From positions 1 through 58,640 of the forward strand of contig WSXW01000029.1 of NCBI GenBank assembly GCA_009773495.1: a stretch of DNA of 58,640 nucleotides. The letters run 5' to 3'. The notes below the pieces were generated by a model. The model saw nothing but the letters and a program-made list of their open reading frames with translations, made no database searches and was not told the origin of the DNA. Of this stretch, positions 1 to 8,674 are shown piece after piece. The stretch's first letter is position 1; the number at the start of each line of letters is the position of its first letter. Both the position numbers and the translations under genes were made by a program. The DNA comes from Bacillota bacterium. GTDB taxonomy: Bacteria; Bacillota; UBA994.

Positions 1-100
1 AGAGACGCCTATGTCTAGGGTTTAGGGGGTATTTTTTTGCTCTTTTCAGCCAAGTCTCACGCTGCGCGCATGCCACATTATTTCTTTTTCAGAGTAGGAG

Positions 101-1398
101 TTGGCGAACAACGTTAAAAAGAATCGTGATGGGCTTACTTTTGGTTGCTCTATTAGTGCCCTCGTCAATATTGGTGGCCGCGAAAAATAAGACAGAAACT
201 AAGGCAACATATGTACTGGACATTTTCGAGGCTCCAGCGTCCAAGGCGAGCACTAATGTCGCAAGTCTCAAGAAATCTTACGGAGCAAACGTCCTCATGG
301 ACGGGAAGATGTCCATTACTCTTGCTCTTGGCGAAGCTACAGAGGATGGGCAATTGTCGGTAAACGTTTCTGGAGGCGTCATAAACGGTAAAGACTACTT
401 TGCTTTTACAGGTGATGGGGCTCTATGATGTCGACGGTCTACAAGTCCTAATAGGGCCTGTGAGAGCTTACTTTAATGATACCGAATCACCTATGGTTAT
501 GGGTCTACATTATGCACCAGAAAAAAGACAGCTGTTCTTGACCAGTAGTCGGAGCGTTGCTCCGGACGCACCCCCAGAGCGCATCTACTTTGGAACGCTG
601 TTCCCAGAGATAGCACACGCAATGAACTTAAAGTCTGAAAAGGATAAACTCGCAAGAGATGAGAACGCCTTACTTATGGACTCCACATTCTTAGATGTTA
701 TTGCTAGCGATACTATCCTATGGCAGTACAAGGGTATCGCCCATGCTAATATCGGCGCAAGAAGGGTCGTCTCTGTGGCAGGATATGGACAGCAGTATGG
801 GCAGTCCGGCGATTATGATGCAGCTGTAAGGGCGTGGTCTTACACCGATAATGTTAAGGCCATTTATGACGAAAGCTATGAGTGGCCCTGGGGTGATGCC
901 ACAGAGACCATAGATGAAGTAAATGTCGTAACGGCCCGATTGGGACTGCACGCTGGCTACAACTACGGTATGCATTACGGATATGAGGCTTTTCCAAAAG
1001 ACTCAGGACAGACCTATGCCTCCATTTCCATCCCTCTTCCGTATGGCTTTTCAATTGCATTCCCGTTATCTAGTACCTCGGTTAATCGAGTTGATTATAA
1101 TGGAGATGGCTACTGGGAATACATACGTTGGACGATGCAGGGCTCGCAGTCGCCATATGTAACTGACGCCCCGAGCAATAATAACTTTGAGTATGCAACT
1201 AATGGTAACGCTGCTCGCTCCATGGTAAAGTATAATGGGACACCTTCTAGCGCCACGATCAGCATGAGTGCTAACGCTATGCTCACCTACTCAATCCGGA
1301 TTCTGCTCAACAGTTCTGAGTTCAGCAATTTCCCGATAATTGAGTACTACGAACCAGGAAATCCGTCAACAGTCTGGAATACATTAATATCCCGGTAA
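101..1398 (+). pseudogene. Frameshifted gene for a secreted protein of unknown function
   Basis: Two reading frames appear to be halves of one gene. The first (GTG 126 to 428) begins with a hydrophobic signal-like segment (MGLLLVALLVPSSILVAA). The second (in frame from about 400 to 1398) continues with a polar, aromatic-rich extracellular-type sequence of about 325 residues. Removing one G from the GGGG run at 417-420 joins them smoothly (FAFTGDG then LYDVDGLQ). Removing one A from the A5 run at 116-120 would extend the N-terminus to a TTG at 101, just behind a GGAG at 97-100, giving a basic signal-peptide start. Two homopolymer indels could be real decay or sequencing error. I do not recognise the family. 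The 5' flank (1-100) shows nothing recognisable. Confidence 0.55.
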
Positions 1399-1454
1399 GC
1401 ACTGCTCGCCAGTATCAGAAGGAAGCAGGTGCAGCGCCAATATTGATGCCTTGG

Positions 1455-1488
1455 ATTGGAGGCTCTCCCAAATAAGGTAGCCTCCAAT
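1455..1488 (+). terminator. Hairpin after the frameshifted secreted-protein gene
   Basis: Perfect 10-bp arms ATTGGAGGCT (1455-1464) and AGCCTCCAAT (1479-1488) enclose a 14-base loop. It lies between the gene ending at 1398 and the one starting at 1504. The T-run is weak (TCTTTA), so termination is likely but not certain. Confidence 0.5.
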
Positions 1489-1503
1489 TAGGGGTCTTTA
1501 AGT

Positions 1504-2055
1504 ATGCAGACGTTATTCCGCCTAGGAGGACGTGAAATCAAGCTCAAATGGATAGAGAATGTGACCGGGAGGCTTAGAAATGTAATGAATGGTGATAATA
1601 ACCACGGCATCCGCCCAATGCTCATTTCCATTGCCTTGGTCGTGCTAGTCATCCTACTTAGCGTGCTGGTGTTGGCTGAGCTTTCTGCTTTGCGCCACTT
1701 ATGGCAACGTAGGGACATACTGCTTCTGCATACCCTGGAACAGACTGTCTTGGCCTTGGAGTCAGAGACGAACACTGCAACTGAACTGACAAACAGCATC
1801 CGTTGGCTATGGAGTTACACATATGAGATCAATCATTATAACGGATATGGATGGGGGGCGGTTCAGCCCTACAGTGATGAAATATCGTCCTTAATTGGTG
1901 GTGTCTCCCGGGGTACGGTTAATGAAGAGTCACTGTCGCGCCTTCGAAATCACTTGGAGGGTTTATTGTTCCGGTTACGAGATTACAGTCCCGGGAGAGG
2001 CCCTTTCCGGCGAGAGGTCAGAAGGGCCATGCTAGAATACGTCGAGCCGAGGTGA
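1504..2055 (+). CDS. Hypothetical single-pass membrane protein (183 aa)
   Basis: Unknown family. The protein has a basic N-terminus (residues 1-38), one strong transmembrane segment at about residues 39-62 (MLISIALVVLVILLSVLVLA), then a mostly helical soluble part of about 120 residues. The ATG at 1504 follows GGGGTC at 1491-1496, a modest ribosome site; a later in-frame start is possible. The next gene starts four bases after this stop, and its product is also a small protein with one N-terminal membrane anchor, so the pair is probably co-transcribed and may act together at the membrane. Nothing indicates the function. Confidence 0.6.
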   Translation: MQTLFRLGGREIKLKWIENVTGRLRNVMNGDNNHGIRPMLISIALVVLVILLSVLVLAELSALRHLWQRRDILLLHTLEQTVLALESETNTATELTNSIRWLWSYTYEINHYNGYGWGAVQPYSDEISSLIGGVSRGTVNEESLSRLRNHLEGLLFRLRDYSPGRGPFRREVRRAMLEYVEPR

Positions 2056-2059
2056 GAAC

Positions 2060-2527
2060 ATGTGTAGCAAACGATTAAGACATGTCTCTATAATTCTTGC
2101 CATATTGCTCTTGGTAGCCTTGTTCGTAATTAACGCCGAGCTAAGGCTACAACAAGGACATGCGTCTGTTCTCTTTTATAACCTCTCTGCTAACTTCAAT
2201 TGGCTATTGCAATCTCTATCCTCAGACAACCACGTAGATGAGGATCTAGTGGATATAGTATCTAGGCACAGAGCGATCAACCTTGAAGCGGCTGCGGTTT
2301 TGCTCCACCCAGAGCGCCAAGACATCCTCGATGGGCTAGAGCAGATTTGGCCTCATAGTGACGACCTCAACTTGGCCGACAGACAAATGACGGAGATATA
2401 TAAATCTATGAGTCGCCATTCTAAGGGGGCCTATCTGACGCTAAGAGAGTTTGAGGCACTCTGTACATCGCTTATTGAAGAGTATCTCAAGACAAGCCAT
2501 AGACTCATATGTCCTGCAACCCCCTGA
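2060..2527 (+). CDS. Hypothetical small membrane-anchored protein (155 aa)
   Basis: Unknown family. A short basic start (MCSKRLRH) is followed by one transmembrane segment at about residues 9-27 (VSIILAILLLVALFVINA), then about 125 helical, charged residues. The ATG follows GAGGTGAGAAC, and the ribosome site overlaps the end of the upstream gene, so the two form a pair. The stop codon lies inside the left arm of the terminator hairpin at 2516-2549, which marks the end of the transcription unit. Confidence 0.6.
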   Translation: MCSKRLRHVSIILAILLLVALFVINAELRLQQGHASVLFYNLSANFNWLLQSLSSDNHVDEDLVDIVSRHRAINLEAAAVLLHPERQDILDGLEQIWPHSDDLNLADRQMTEIYKSMSRHSKGAYLTLREFEALCTSLIEEYLKTSHRLICPATP

Positions 2528-2549
2528 AGTCTTCACTTCAGGGGGTTGC
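2516..2549 (+). terminator. Perfect 14-bp hairpin overlapping a stop codon
   Basis: Arms GCAACCCCCTGAAG (2516-2529) and CTTCAGGGGGTTGC (2536-2549) are perfectly complementary around a 6-base loop. The TGA of the preceding gene (2525-2527) sits in the left arm. The tail is only moderately T-rich. Confidence 0.7.
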
Positions 2550-2656
2550 TATTCATTGATAGTTCCACAAAGCTATCGCCAAAACCTGTCATTATTCGAC
2601 AAAGGGTTTATAGTTTCCAGGCAGAATGTCTAAACAGGAAAGCCTGGAGGTGTGCC

Positions 2657-2834
2657 CTGCTAGGCAAAAGAATGAGGGACGCGAGAAATGCCCTAGGGCT
2701 TTCTCAGTCTGCACTGGCGGAAGGAACCTGCTCAAGATCCTATATTGCAGGTTTAGAATCGGGTAACATCCGGCCTACTGCAGAAAACTTAAGTTGTTGC
2801 TAGAATTGGCACCCACGCAGATTTGTTCTGAGTG
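2657..2834 (+). pseudogene. Remnant of an XRE/Cro-type HTH regulator
   Basis: The translation around 2657-2800 reads as the N-terminal helix-turn-helix of a SinR/XRE-like regulator (LGKRMRDARNALGLSQ, then SRSYIAGLESG and a PTAENL motif). The frame then hits a stop at 2801-2803. Adding one A near TTAAG (about 2791-2795) continues as KLLLELAP and ends at about 2834. Even when repaired the gene is only about 60 codons, shorter than most full regulators with a second domain. No good start codon is seen except ATG 2672, inside the domain. I call it a decayed regulator fragment. Confidence 0.5.
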
Positions 2835-2872
2835 AGACGAGCCGCCCTACCACGGGGAGCATCGTCTCATTC
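2830..2872 (+). terminator. Hairpin after the HTH remnant
   Basis: GAGTGAGACGA (2830-2840) pairs with TCGTCTCATTC (2862-2872) through 11 base pairs, one of them G-U. CCC/GGG pairing is possible inside the loop. There is no T-run. Confidence 0.4.
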
Positions 2873-2895
2873 TAAGGCGCAGGGAGACTCAACTA

Positions 2896-2929
2896 CTAGA
2901 AAAACGAGGCTACTCGTAAGGGTAGCCTC
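2896..2929 (+). repeat. Hairpin repeat, left of the AAA ATPase gene
   Basis: GAGGCTAC (2906-2913) pairs with GTAGCCTC (2922-2929). The sequence and its flanks closely resemble the hairpin on the other side of the ATPase gene (4382-4431). Both contain ACGAG-R-CTACTCG followed by AGGGTAGCCTC, so the gene is bracketed by two related hairpins. Confidence 0.5.
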
Positions 2930-3003
2930 ACTTCAAAGCAACACATGACCGTGTGTATACGCAAAGTCCGTTAATGTTTTGTTGTAAAAATACAAAAAGT
3001 CCT

Positions 3004-3032
3004 TTGACTTATGTGAATAGGGCGTTATTATA
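3004..3032 (+). promoter_or_regulatory. Possible sigma-A promoter of the AAA ATPase gene
   Basis: TTGACT (3004-3009) lies 17 bases before ATTATA (3027-3032), about 30 bases upstream of the ATPase start. The -35 match is good and the -10 weaker. It is the only plausible promoter between the hairpin at 2929 and the gene. Confidence 0.4.
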
Positions 3033-3064
3033 GGAGTATACTATGTGGCCAGGATGTGATGCGT

Positions 3065-4381
3065 ATGTATAGAAGGGCCTTAGAGGATCTGATCGGGTGG
3101 AAAAACAGTAGGGCTAGAAAACCGATGATTATAAGAGGCGCGAGGCAGGTTGGTAAGACATGGCTCATGCGCGAGTTTGGCCGCACGCAGTATAAGCAAT
3201 ACGCTTACATCAACTTTGACAATAACGAGCGTATGGAGCACTTGTTCAGCGGGAATTTGGATATTAGCCGCATTGTTACTGCTTTACAGATTGAGTCAGG
3301 GGTGAGCATCGACGCTGATAACACTCTTGTCATTTTTGACGAGGTGCAGGAAGTGCCCAATGCACTAACTTCTCTCAAGTACTTCTGCGAGAACGCGCCA
3401 CAGTACCATGTTATCGCAGCGGGGTCGCTGCTAGGGGTAGCGCTACATCCGGGTGCTTCTTTTCCGGTAGGCAAGGTCGATTTTATGGACCTCTACCCCT
3501 TAGATTTTTTGGAATTTATGCGTGCTCTTGGTGAAGAGCGTTTAGTTGATCTTCTTGAGAACATGGATTGGGAAATGATTACTGGGTTCAAAGGTAAATA
3601 TATAGATCTACTTAAGCAGTATTATTATATTGGAGGCATGCCAGAGGCCGTAAAAACCTTTGCAGAAACTCTTGATTACCGCATGGTGCGCCAGGTGCAG
3701 CAACGGCTCCTGATGGCCTATGAGCAGGACTTCTCGAAACACGCTCCACACGAGACAGTGCCGCGTATTCGTATGCTATGGGATTCGATTCCGAGCCAGC
3801 TGGCCAAGGAAAACCGGAAGTTTATCTATGGTCTTATACGTCAGGGCGCTAGAGCTCGTGAATATGAATTGGCGATGGCCTGGCTGTCTGATTGTGGCCT
3901 AGTGCATAAAGTAAGTCGCATTAGCAAACCTGGTATGCCACTGCGTGCCTATCAGGATTTTAATTCATTTAAGCTGTTTGTAGTTGATGTTGGGCTGCTC
4001 TCTGCTATGAGCGGACTTGATGTAAAATCTCTGCTAGAGGGGAATAGAATTTTCGAGGAATTCAAGGGGGCCTTGACCGAGCAGTATGTTCTGCAACAGT
4101 TGACCGCCATAAAAGAAATAGAACCGTTTTACTGGTCTGCCGAAACTGGCTCGGCGGAGCTAGATTTTGTGATTCAGAGCGGGATGCATGTTGTCCCACT
4201 GGAAGTCAAGGCTGAGGAAAATCTGCAGGCAAAAAGCCTAAAAAGCTACTATAATAAATACCGGCCGAAATATACGGTTCGTAGCTCCATGTCTAACTTC
4301 AGGCAGGAAGAGTGGATGGTCAACTTTCCTCTGTACGCTATCAACCAGTTGCCCAAATGGCTTGAGCAGAGGGAGACGTAA
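3065..4381 (+). CDS. AAA_14/DUF4143 family ATPase (438 aa)
   Basis: The protein has the layout of the widespread AAA_14 plus DUF4143 ATPases. Near the N-terminus is a P-loop (RGARQVGKTWL), then a Walker B (LVIFDEVQEVP) and a sensor region (VIAAGSLLGVAL). A C-terminal DUF4143 domain ends with a restriction-endonuclease-like stretch (SAELDFVI, then VPLEVKA). The start is taken at ATG 3065 because CCAGGA at 3049-3054 is well spaced for it and family members begin MYRR; GTG 3056 and ATG 3059 are too close to that site. The biological role of this family is not firmly known. The gene is single, has its own promoter candidate, and is flanked by related hairpins, so it may be a recent insertion. Confidence 0.85.
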   Translation: MYRRALEDLIGWKNSRARKPMIIRGARQVGKTWLMREFGRTQYKQYAYINFDNNERMEHLFSGNLDISRIVTALQIESGVSIDADNTLVIFDEVQEVPNALTSLKYFCENAPQYHVIAAGSLLGVALHPGASFPVGKVDFMDLYPLDFLEFMRALGEERLVDLLENMDWEMITGFKGKYIDLLKQYYYIGGMPEAVKTFAETLDYRMVRQVQQRLLMAYEQDFSKHAPHETVPRIRMLWDSIPSQLAKENRKFIYGLIRQGARAREYELAMAWLSDCGLVHKVSRISKPGMPLRAYQDFNSFKLFVVDVGLLSAMSGLDVKSLLEGNRIFEEFKGALTEQYVLQQLTAIKEIEPFYWSAETGSAELDFVIQSGMHVVPLEVKAEENLQAKSLKSYYNKYRPKYTVRSSMSNFRQEEWMVNFPLYAINQLPKWLEQRET

Positions 4382-4431
4382 CTACAACTAAAACGAGACT
4401 ACTCGCCAGGGTAGCCTCGTTTTAGTTGTAG
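4382..4431 (+). terminator. Long hairpin after the AAA ATPase gene
   Basis: Arms CTACAACTAAAACGAG (4382-4397) and CTCGTTTTAGTTGTAG (4416-4431) are perfectly complementary, and the stem continues with CTAC/GTAG after one mismatch. It lies directly after the stop codon and resembles the hairpin at 2896-2929. The region 4432-4660 holds no gene; it has two copies of TTCCGGCCCTTC about 20 bases apart. Confidence 0.6.
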
Positions 4432-4676
4432 GGGGGTACGGTAACACACAAAATAGCAAAACGCCAACGAGAAATATCTACTCTTCCGGCCCTTCATAAC
4501 ACCTTTCCGGCCCTTCCGTGTATCGGGTTCTTAATCCTACGGGCTGGTTTCTGTGCTTTTTCGTACTTTTCTGCGACTTCTGTGGTTCGTCACTTCCTTA
4601 CCCGTATTTTCTCTTGCAGCTCAGTATATCTCCTCTTGCTAATGCCAATAATTATGGCTAAAGAGGAGGAGATGTT

Positions 4677-5408
4677 ATGCAGAAGGTATTGGCGGGTTTA
4701 ATAATTATTAGCATTACATTGCTTGGTGGTAATCTCTTATATAAAATTACAGGCGAGGGGCAGGGTCTAGATATCTTACAAGAGGCCTTCGCTGCCACCG
4801 ATGCCGCCTTAGTAGAAATGACTATGAACGGTTGGGCTAAAGTTTCAGCTACTAGTATGAATGAAGAACAACTCAAGGCTATAATAAAGGTAGGTTCCCA
4901 GGCAAGTTTTGGCATAATCCCGGCGCACATTTTAGTCAGCTCGGATGACGGCGTTACCATAGCACAAGCCTCATATTCGGCATTGGATTATCTAATTGAC
5001 GTCAGCGCACAATCATTGCCAGGTGAGTCGTACTTAATTGTGACTGTACAGACGAATAATAAAGGTAGGGGTATTGAAGAGGCTGAGCGACAGCTCAAAA
5101 AATTCTTTCAAGCCTCTGGTCTCAAGGTGGAACTAACAACGTGTTTAGTGGGAGTAATTAAAGGGAGGCTATCTTCCCAGCAAGCGTCGGCCTTACTAGG
5201 CCAGATATTGGCTGTTTTGCAGGCTGATATGCAGGAGTCGTTTAGCGATGGGGCTGTTATAAACGTGAGTGCATATAGTAAACGGTTACCCGGTGGAATT
5301 ATGATGGATGGGCGTATGCAAAACGTCTCCATTACTGCACGCTATAATCCAAACGAGGGAAGTACTTACCTATGGCTTGCGTGGCCAACATTTAGTCTTC
5401 CCATCTAG
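4677..5408 (+). CDS. ywmB: YwmB-family TATA-box-binding-fold protein
   Basis: A 243-residue exported or membrane-anchored protein with an N-terminal hydrophobic segment (residues 4-22, VLAGLIIISITLLGGNLL) and a two-lobed body typical of YwmB proteins, including TYLWLAWP near the end. In Bacillus subtilis ywmB lies just upstream of murAA-spoIID-spoIIQ, exactly as here, and this synteny is much of the case for the name. The ATG is preceded by a strong site (AGAGGAGGAGA, 4662-4671). The function of YwmB is not well established; an envelope or sporulation role is only suggested by its neighbours. The next gene starts 60 bases downstream on the preferred start, so co-transcription with murA is likely. 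Confidence 0.8.
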   Translation: MQKVLAGLIIISITLLGGNLLYKITGEGQGLDILQEAFAATDAALVEMTMNGWAKVSATSMNEEQLKAIIKVGSQASFGIIPAHILVSSDDGVTIAQASYSALDYLIDVSAQSLPGESYLIVTVQTNNKGRGIEEAERQLKKFFQASGLKVELTTCLVGVIKGRLSSQQASALLGQILAVLQADMQESFSDGAVINVSAYSKRLPGGIMMDGRMQNVSITARYNPNEGSTYLWLAWPTFSLPI

Positions 5409-5468
5409 ACAAAGCGTTAAATGGACATAATAAGTGTGCGAAATACTTGGTCGGATAGGGGGGGGCAT

Positions 5469-6719
5469 GTGGCAAGTATTTTTGTGCGAGGAGGCAGAAG
5501 GTTAACCGGTAAGGTAGCAGTTAGCGGAGCGAAGAACGCGGTGCTGCCGATTTTAGCAGCAAGCTTGCTGGCAACTCAGGGAAAGACAAAGCTTAGTTTT
5601 ATCCCACATTTGAATGACGTAGTGACAATGCTTGAAGTCTTAGAGCACCTCGGAGTAAAGGTAGACACCCACGGGGACTTCGTAGAGTTGGATGCAAGCG
5701 ATCTAAGGGATGTAGAAGCACCCTATCAATTGGTAACAAGGATGAGGGCCTCTGTCCTGATCATGGGTCCGCTTCTGGGTCGGCTAGGCAGAGCACGAGT
5801 CTCACTTCCGGGAGGCTGTGCCATCGGTACGCGACCGTTAGATTTGCACCTTAAAGGATTTGGTCTATTAGGCGCAGACATCATAGTAGGGCATGGGTTT
5901 ATCGAAGCTAGAGCGGATCGCCTTGTGGGTGCAACTATCTATCTAGACTACCCCAGCGTTGGAGCGACAGAGAACATCATAATGGCGGCTTGCTTTGCAG
6001 AAGGAATTACTACCATTCAAAACGCAGCGGAGGAACCTGAGATTGTTGACTTAGCTTGTTTTATCAACAGCATGGGTGGTAGAGTCGAGGGTGCAGGGAC
6101 AGACACCATACTCATTCACGGAAAAAAACAATTCGATGGGTCAGACTATCGAGTGATACCAGATCGCATTGAGGCCGGGACATACATGGTGGTAGCGGCT
6201 ATCACCGGTGGGGACATTATTCTGGAGAACGTCATACCTGAGCACGTCATCTCATTGACAGCAAAAATGCGGGAGGCTGGGGTGACTGTGCACTGTCTTA
6301 ATGATCGCGTACATGTTATAGGTCCCGAGAAGATCGAGCCGGTGGATGTAAAAACATTACCGTATCCAGGCTTCCCTACCGATTTACAGCCGCAGATGAT
6401 GGCCCTGTTGTTGTTAGCTCGAGGGACTAGCATCATCACCGAGACAGTTTTTGAAAACAGATTTATGCATGTCCCGGAACTGCGGCGCATGGGTGCAAAC
6501 CTTCGTATCGACGGAAGAAGTGCAGTCATTCGGGGGGTGCCTTGTTTATCCGGCGCACCGGTGGCGGCATCAGATCTTAGAGCGGGTGCGGCCTTAATTC
6601 TCGCAGGTCTGGTAGCAGAAGGCACTACTGAGATCCGCGGGGTCTTTCATATCGAGCGTGGCTATGTCGATATTGTTCTCAAATTGCATCAGGTGGGCGC
6701 AGAGATTTGGCGGGAATGA
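5469..6719 (+). CDS. murA: UDP-N-acetylglucosamine 1-carboxyvinyltransferase MurA
   Basis: MurA transfers enolpyruvate from phosphoenolpyruvate to UDP-GlcNAc, the first committed step of peptidoglycan synthesis in the cytoplasm. The substrate-binding SGAKNA motif gives K22 and N23 on the preferred start. The catalytic, fosfomycin-sensitive cysteine is present in LPGGCAIG (C117). I chose GTG 5469, which gives 416 residues (family about 417-420) and follows a G-rich stretch; ATG 5421 would add 16 unusual residues. The paralogue fits the murAA position between ywmB and spoIID. The spoIID reading frame begins 55 bases after the stop. All key residues seen are intact. Confidence 0.93.
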   Translation: MASIFVRGGRRLTGKVAVSGAKNAVLPILAASLLATQGKTKLSFIPHLNDVVTMLEVLEHLGVKVDTHGDFVELDASDLRDVEAPYQLVTRMRASVLIMGPLLGRLGRARVSLPGGCAIGTRPLDLHLKGFGLLGADIIVGHGFIEARADRLVGATIYLDYPSVGATENIIMAACFAEGITTIQNAAEEPEIVDLACFINSMGGRVEGAGTDTILIHGKKQFDGSDYRVIPDRIEAGTYMVVAAITGGDIILENVIPEHVISLTAKMREAGVTVHCLNDRVHVIGPEKIEPVDVKTLPYPGFPTDLQPQMMALLLLARGTSIITETVFENRFMHVPELRRMGANLRIDGRSAVIRGVPCLSGAPVAASDLRAGAALILAGLVAEGTTEIRGVFHIERGYVDIVLKLHQVGAEIWRE

Positions 6720-6774
6720 CAACCTTCTAATAGTGCCCTTACAGCATATACTAGATATGCTGGGAGGGGTGACC

Positions 6775-7764
6775 TTGCGGGCTTTGCTTCGTTTTGGGGT
6801 ATTCATCGCACTTATACTTGTCATTATTCCTGCACTTATTGTAAGCATCTGGGGGTGGCTAACGCCGCCCCCTTCAATTTTGGACAGCCCTTATGAAGTA
6901 GCAGTATATATTACTAGCACGTCACAGGTTCTAATGATACCGCTAGAGGAGTATGTAGCTGGGGTTGTGGCAGCAGAAATGCCCGCATCGTTCTCGACCG
7001 CTGCTCTTGAAGCCCAAGCGATAGCCGCTAGGACTTACGCCGCGCACCGGGCGAGCAAGTTTGGTGGTGCGGGGTGCAGCCAACATTCGCTGGCAGACAT
7101 TTGTGACGACCCAGCACATTGCCAAGCATTTTTGCCTTTAGAGGCCCTGCAATTAAAATGGGGCCTAGTATCTTTTAATGAGTACCATACACGGATACGC
7201 CGCGCGGTAGAAAGCACAGTCGGACAAATAATCACGCACAGAGGGCAGGTTATAGATCCCATATTCCACTCCACCTGTGGCGGCCAAACGGAAGATGCTA
7301 ATAAAGTGTGGAGCAATTATTTCTCTTACTTAATCAGAGTTGAATGTAACTTCTGCAGTCACTCCAATCGCCTTACAGAAACCAAAACCTTTAGCCATGC
7401 AGATTTTGTGGCTGCCCTGAAAAAGCAGGACAGTACCATATTGGTCACCGCTCAGCAACTCGCTGGAAAGTCTCCCCCCGTAGAAGTAAAAACGCGCAGC
7501 GAAAGCGGCAGAGTTCTAGAGATGATGCTAGGGTCCAAAACCCTAAAGGGGACTGAGTTACGCTCGGCTTTAGGACTGAATTCCACTAATTTTGCGCTCG
7601 AAATCTCTAGTTCCGAAGTGCGAGTGACCACCACAGGGTACGGACATGGGGTTGGGTTGTGCCAGTATGGGGCAGACGGCATGGCTAAGGCTGGTTACGA
7701 CAGTAGGAAAATCCTCCAATATTATTATCAGGGGGTACAAATTACTAGCCTCAGCGGCAGGTAA
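6775..7764 (+). CDS. spoIID: Stage II sporulation protein D (SpoIID), peptidoglycan lytic transglycosylase
   Basis: SpoIID cleaves the glycan strand of peptidoglycan during engulfment of the forespore, acting in the mother-cell membrane with SpoIIM and SpoIIP (family knowledge). The protein has one N-terminal membrane anchor (about residues 5-24) and then the SpoIID core: EEYVAGVVAAEMPASF with the catalytic glutamate at E68, followed by EAQAIAARTYA, the FHSTCGGQTE motif and the C-terminal YGHGVGLCQYGA. The start is set at TTG 6775, five bases after GGGAGGGG (6762-6769); ATG 6757 lies before that site. This gives 329 residues (343 in B. subtilis). In Bacillus the gene is under sigma-E. Confidence 0.93.
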   Translation: MRALLRFGVFIALILVIIPALIVSIWGWLTPPPSILDSPYEVAVYITSTSQVLMIPLEEYVAGVVAAEMPASFSTAALEAQAIAARTYAAHRASKFGGAGCSQHSLADICDDPAHCQAFLPLEALQLKWGLVSFNEYHTRIRRAVESTVGQIITHRGQVIDPIFHSTCGGQTEDANKVWSNYFSYLIRVECNFCSHSNRLTETKTFSHADFVAALKKQDSTILVTAQQLAGKSPPVEVKTRSESGRVLEMMLGSKTLKGTELRSALGLNSTNFALEISSSEVRVTTTGYGHGVGLCQYGADGMAKAGYDSRKILQYYYQGVQITSLSGR

Positions 7765-7843
7765 CGGCTAAGCGCCGTGGGATTTTGTTCTGGCAAGGCT
7801 AATTGAGTGTACAGCGCCTTGTCGAAAAAAACCATCCGTGTTC

Positions 7844-7873
7844 GTATAACAAGGAAAATAATGGGCAACACTT
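7844..7873 (+). promoter_or_regulatory. Candidate sigma-F promoter of spoIIQ
   Basis: GTATA (7844-7848), a 15-base spacer and GGCAACACTT (7864-7873) match the forespore sigma-F consensus as I recall it (GYWTA, then GG-N-R-A-N-A-M-T-W). It lies 21 bases before the spoIIQ start. B. subtilis spoIIQ is a known sigma-F gene, which supports the call. Confidence 0.6.
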
Positions 7874-7894
7874 GTATATGGAGGTGTACGGAAT

Positions 7895-8674
7895 ATGGCA
7901 AGTCGTATACGCGGTTACATGAACAAGCAGCGATTGAGAGCAGTAGTCTACTTCGAGTCTCTAAGCTACAGGATTAATAACATTAAATTCTCCCAGGTCA
8001 TGAAGAGCAGGGGGTTTTTACTCGCGACATACCTCGTAGTGATGTTAGGGCTAGCGGGTTTGTGGTGGTGGAATAGTCCTTATAGGCTTGGCAACAATCC
8101 CATTAATCTTCCGGATTATCCGCCAGTCACTCAAATTCCAACGCCGGGGGTAATTGTGGATGATGAGCCATCTGCAGAAACCACAGGTGGAACACAGGAG
8201 CCGAACTTGCCTGTAGCTGAAAAGCCAGCACCCGAAGAGGAGCCGGCGTTGCCTGTACTGAGTCTAACTACTCCTGTCGACAAGCTGAAGAGACCTGTAG
8301 AAGGGACTATTACCGCACCCTTTGGATTCAAGTGGTCTAACACCTACCAAGACTATCGTTGGCGGCACGGTGTAGGCATCGCTTCTACGCAGGGCACACC
8401 GGTAGTTGCGGCAATAGCCGGAAGAGTATTAAGCGTTGTGGAACAAGACCCGGAGTGGGGATGTAAGGTGATTATTGACCATGGTAACAGCTGGAAATCT
8501 GTCTACGCTAACATTACCAAGGTGTCAGTGAAGGTAGGTCAAAAGATAGCTGAAGGTCAGCAGATCGGCCAAGTCGGGTCAAATCCACCTGCCATGAGCG
8601 CAGATAGCCCGCAGCTGTATTTCGCCCTCTATGAACGTGAAGAATCGGTTGACCCCACCTCGATGTTTAAGTAG
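7895..8674 (+). CDS. spoIIQ: SpoIIQ-like forespore M23-fold protein, probably non-catalytic
   Basis: SpoIIQ sits in the forespore membrane and binds mother-cell SpoIIIAH across the intermembrane space, forming the feeding-tube channel (family knowledge). This 259-residue protein has one transmembrane helix at about residues 44-63, a Pro/Glu-rich linker, and a C-terminal LytM/M23 domain from about 130. The zinc-binding H-x-G-x-D motif reads R157-H-G-V-G161, and the usual histidine of the second motif is N206 (YANI), so peptidase activity is probably lost; B. subtilis SpoIIQ also has a degenerate site. GGAGG at 7879 precedes the ATG. Position after spoIID supports the name. The usual next gene, spoIIID, is displaced by about 29 kb. 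Confidence 0.85.
   Translation: MASRIRGYMNKQRLRAVVYFESLSYRINNIKFSQVMKSRGFLLATYLVVMLGLAGLWWWNSPYRLGNNPINLPDYPPVTQIPTPGVIVDDEPSAETTGGTQEPNLPVAEKPAPEEEPALPVLSLTTPVDKLKRPVEGTITAPFGFKWSNTYQDYRWRHGVGIASTQGTPVVAAIAGRVLSVVEQDPEWGCKVIIDHGNSWKSVYANITKVSVKVGQKIAEGQQIGQVGSNPPAMSADSPQLYFALYEREESVDPTSMFK

Noticed and set aside
4480-4520. Two copies of TTCCGGCCCTTC as a mini-CRISPR
   Set aside because: Only two short copies, with no further units and no spacer-like regularity.
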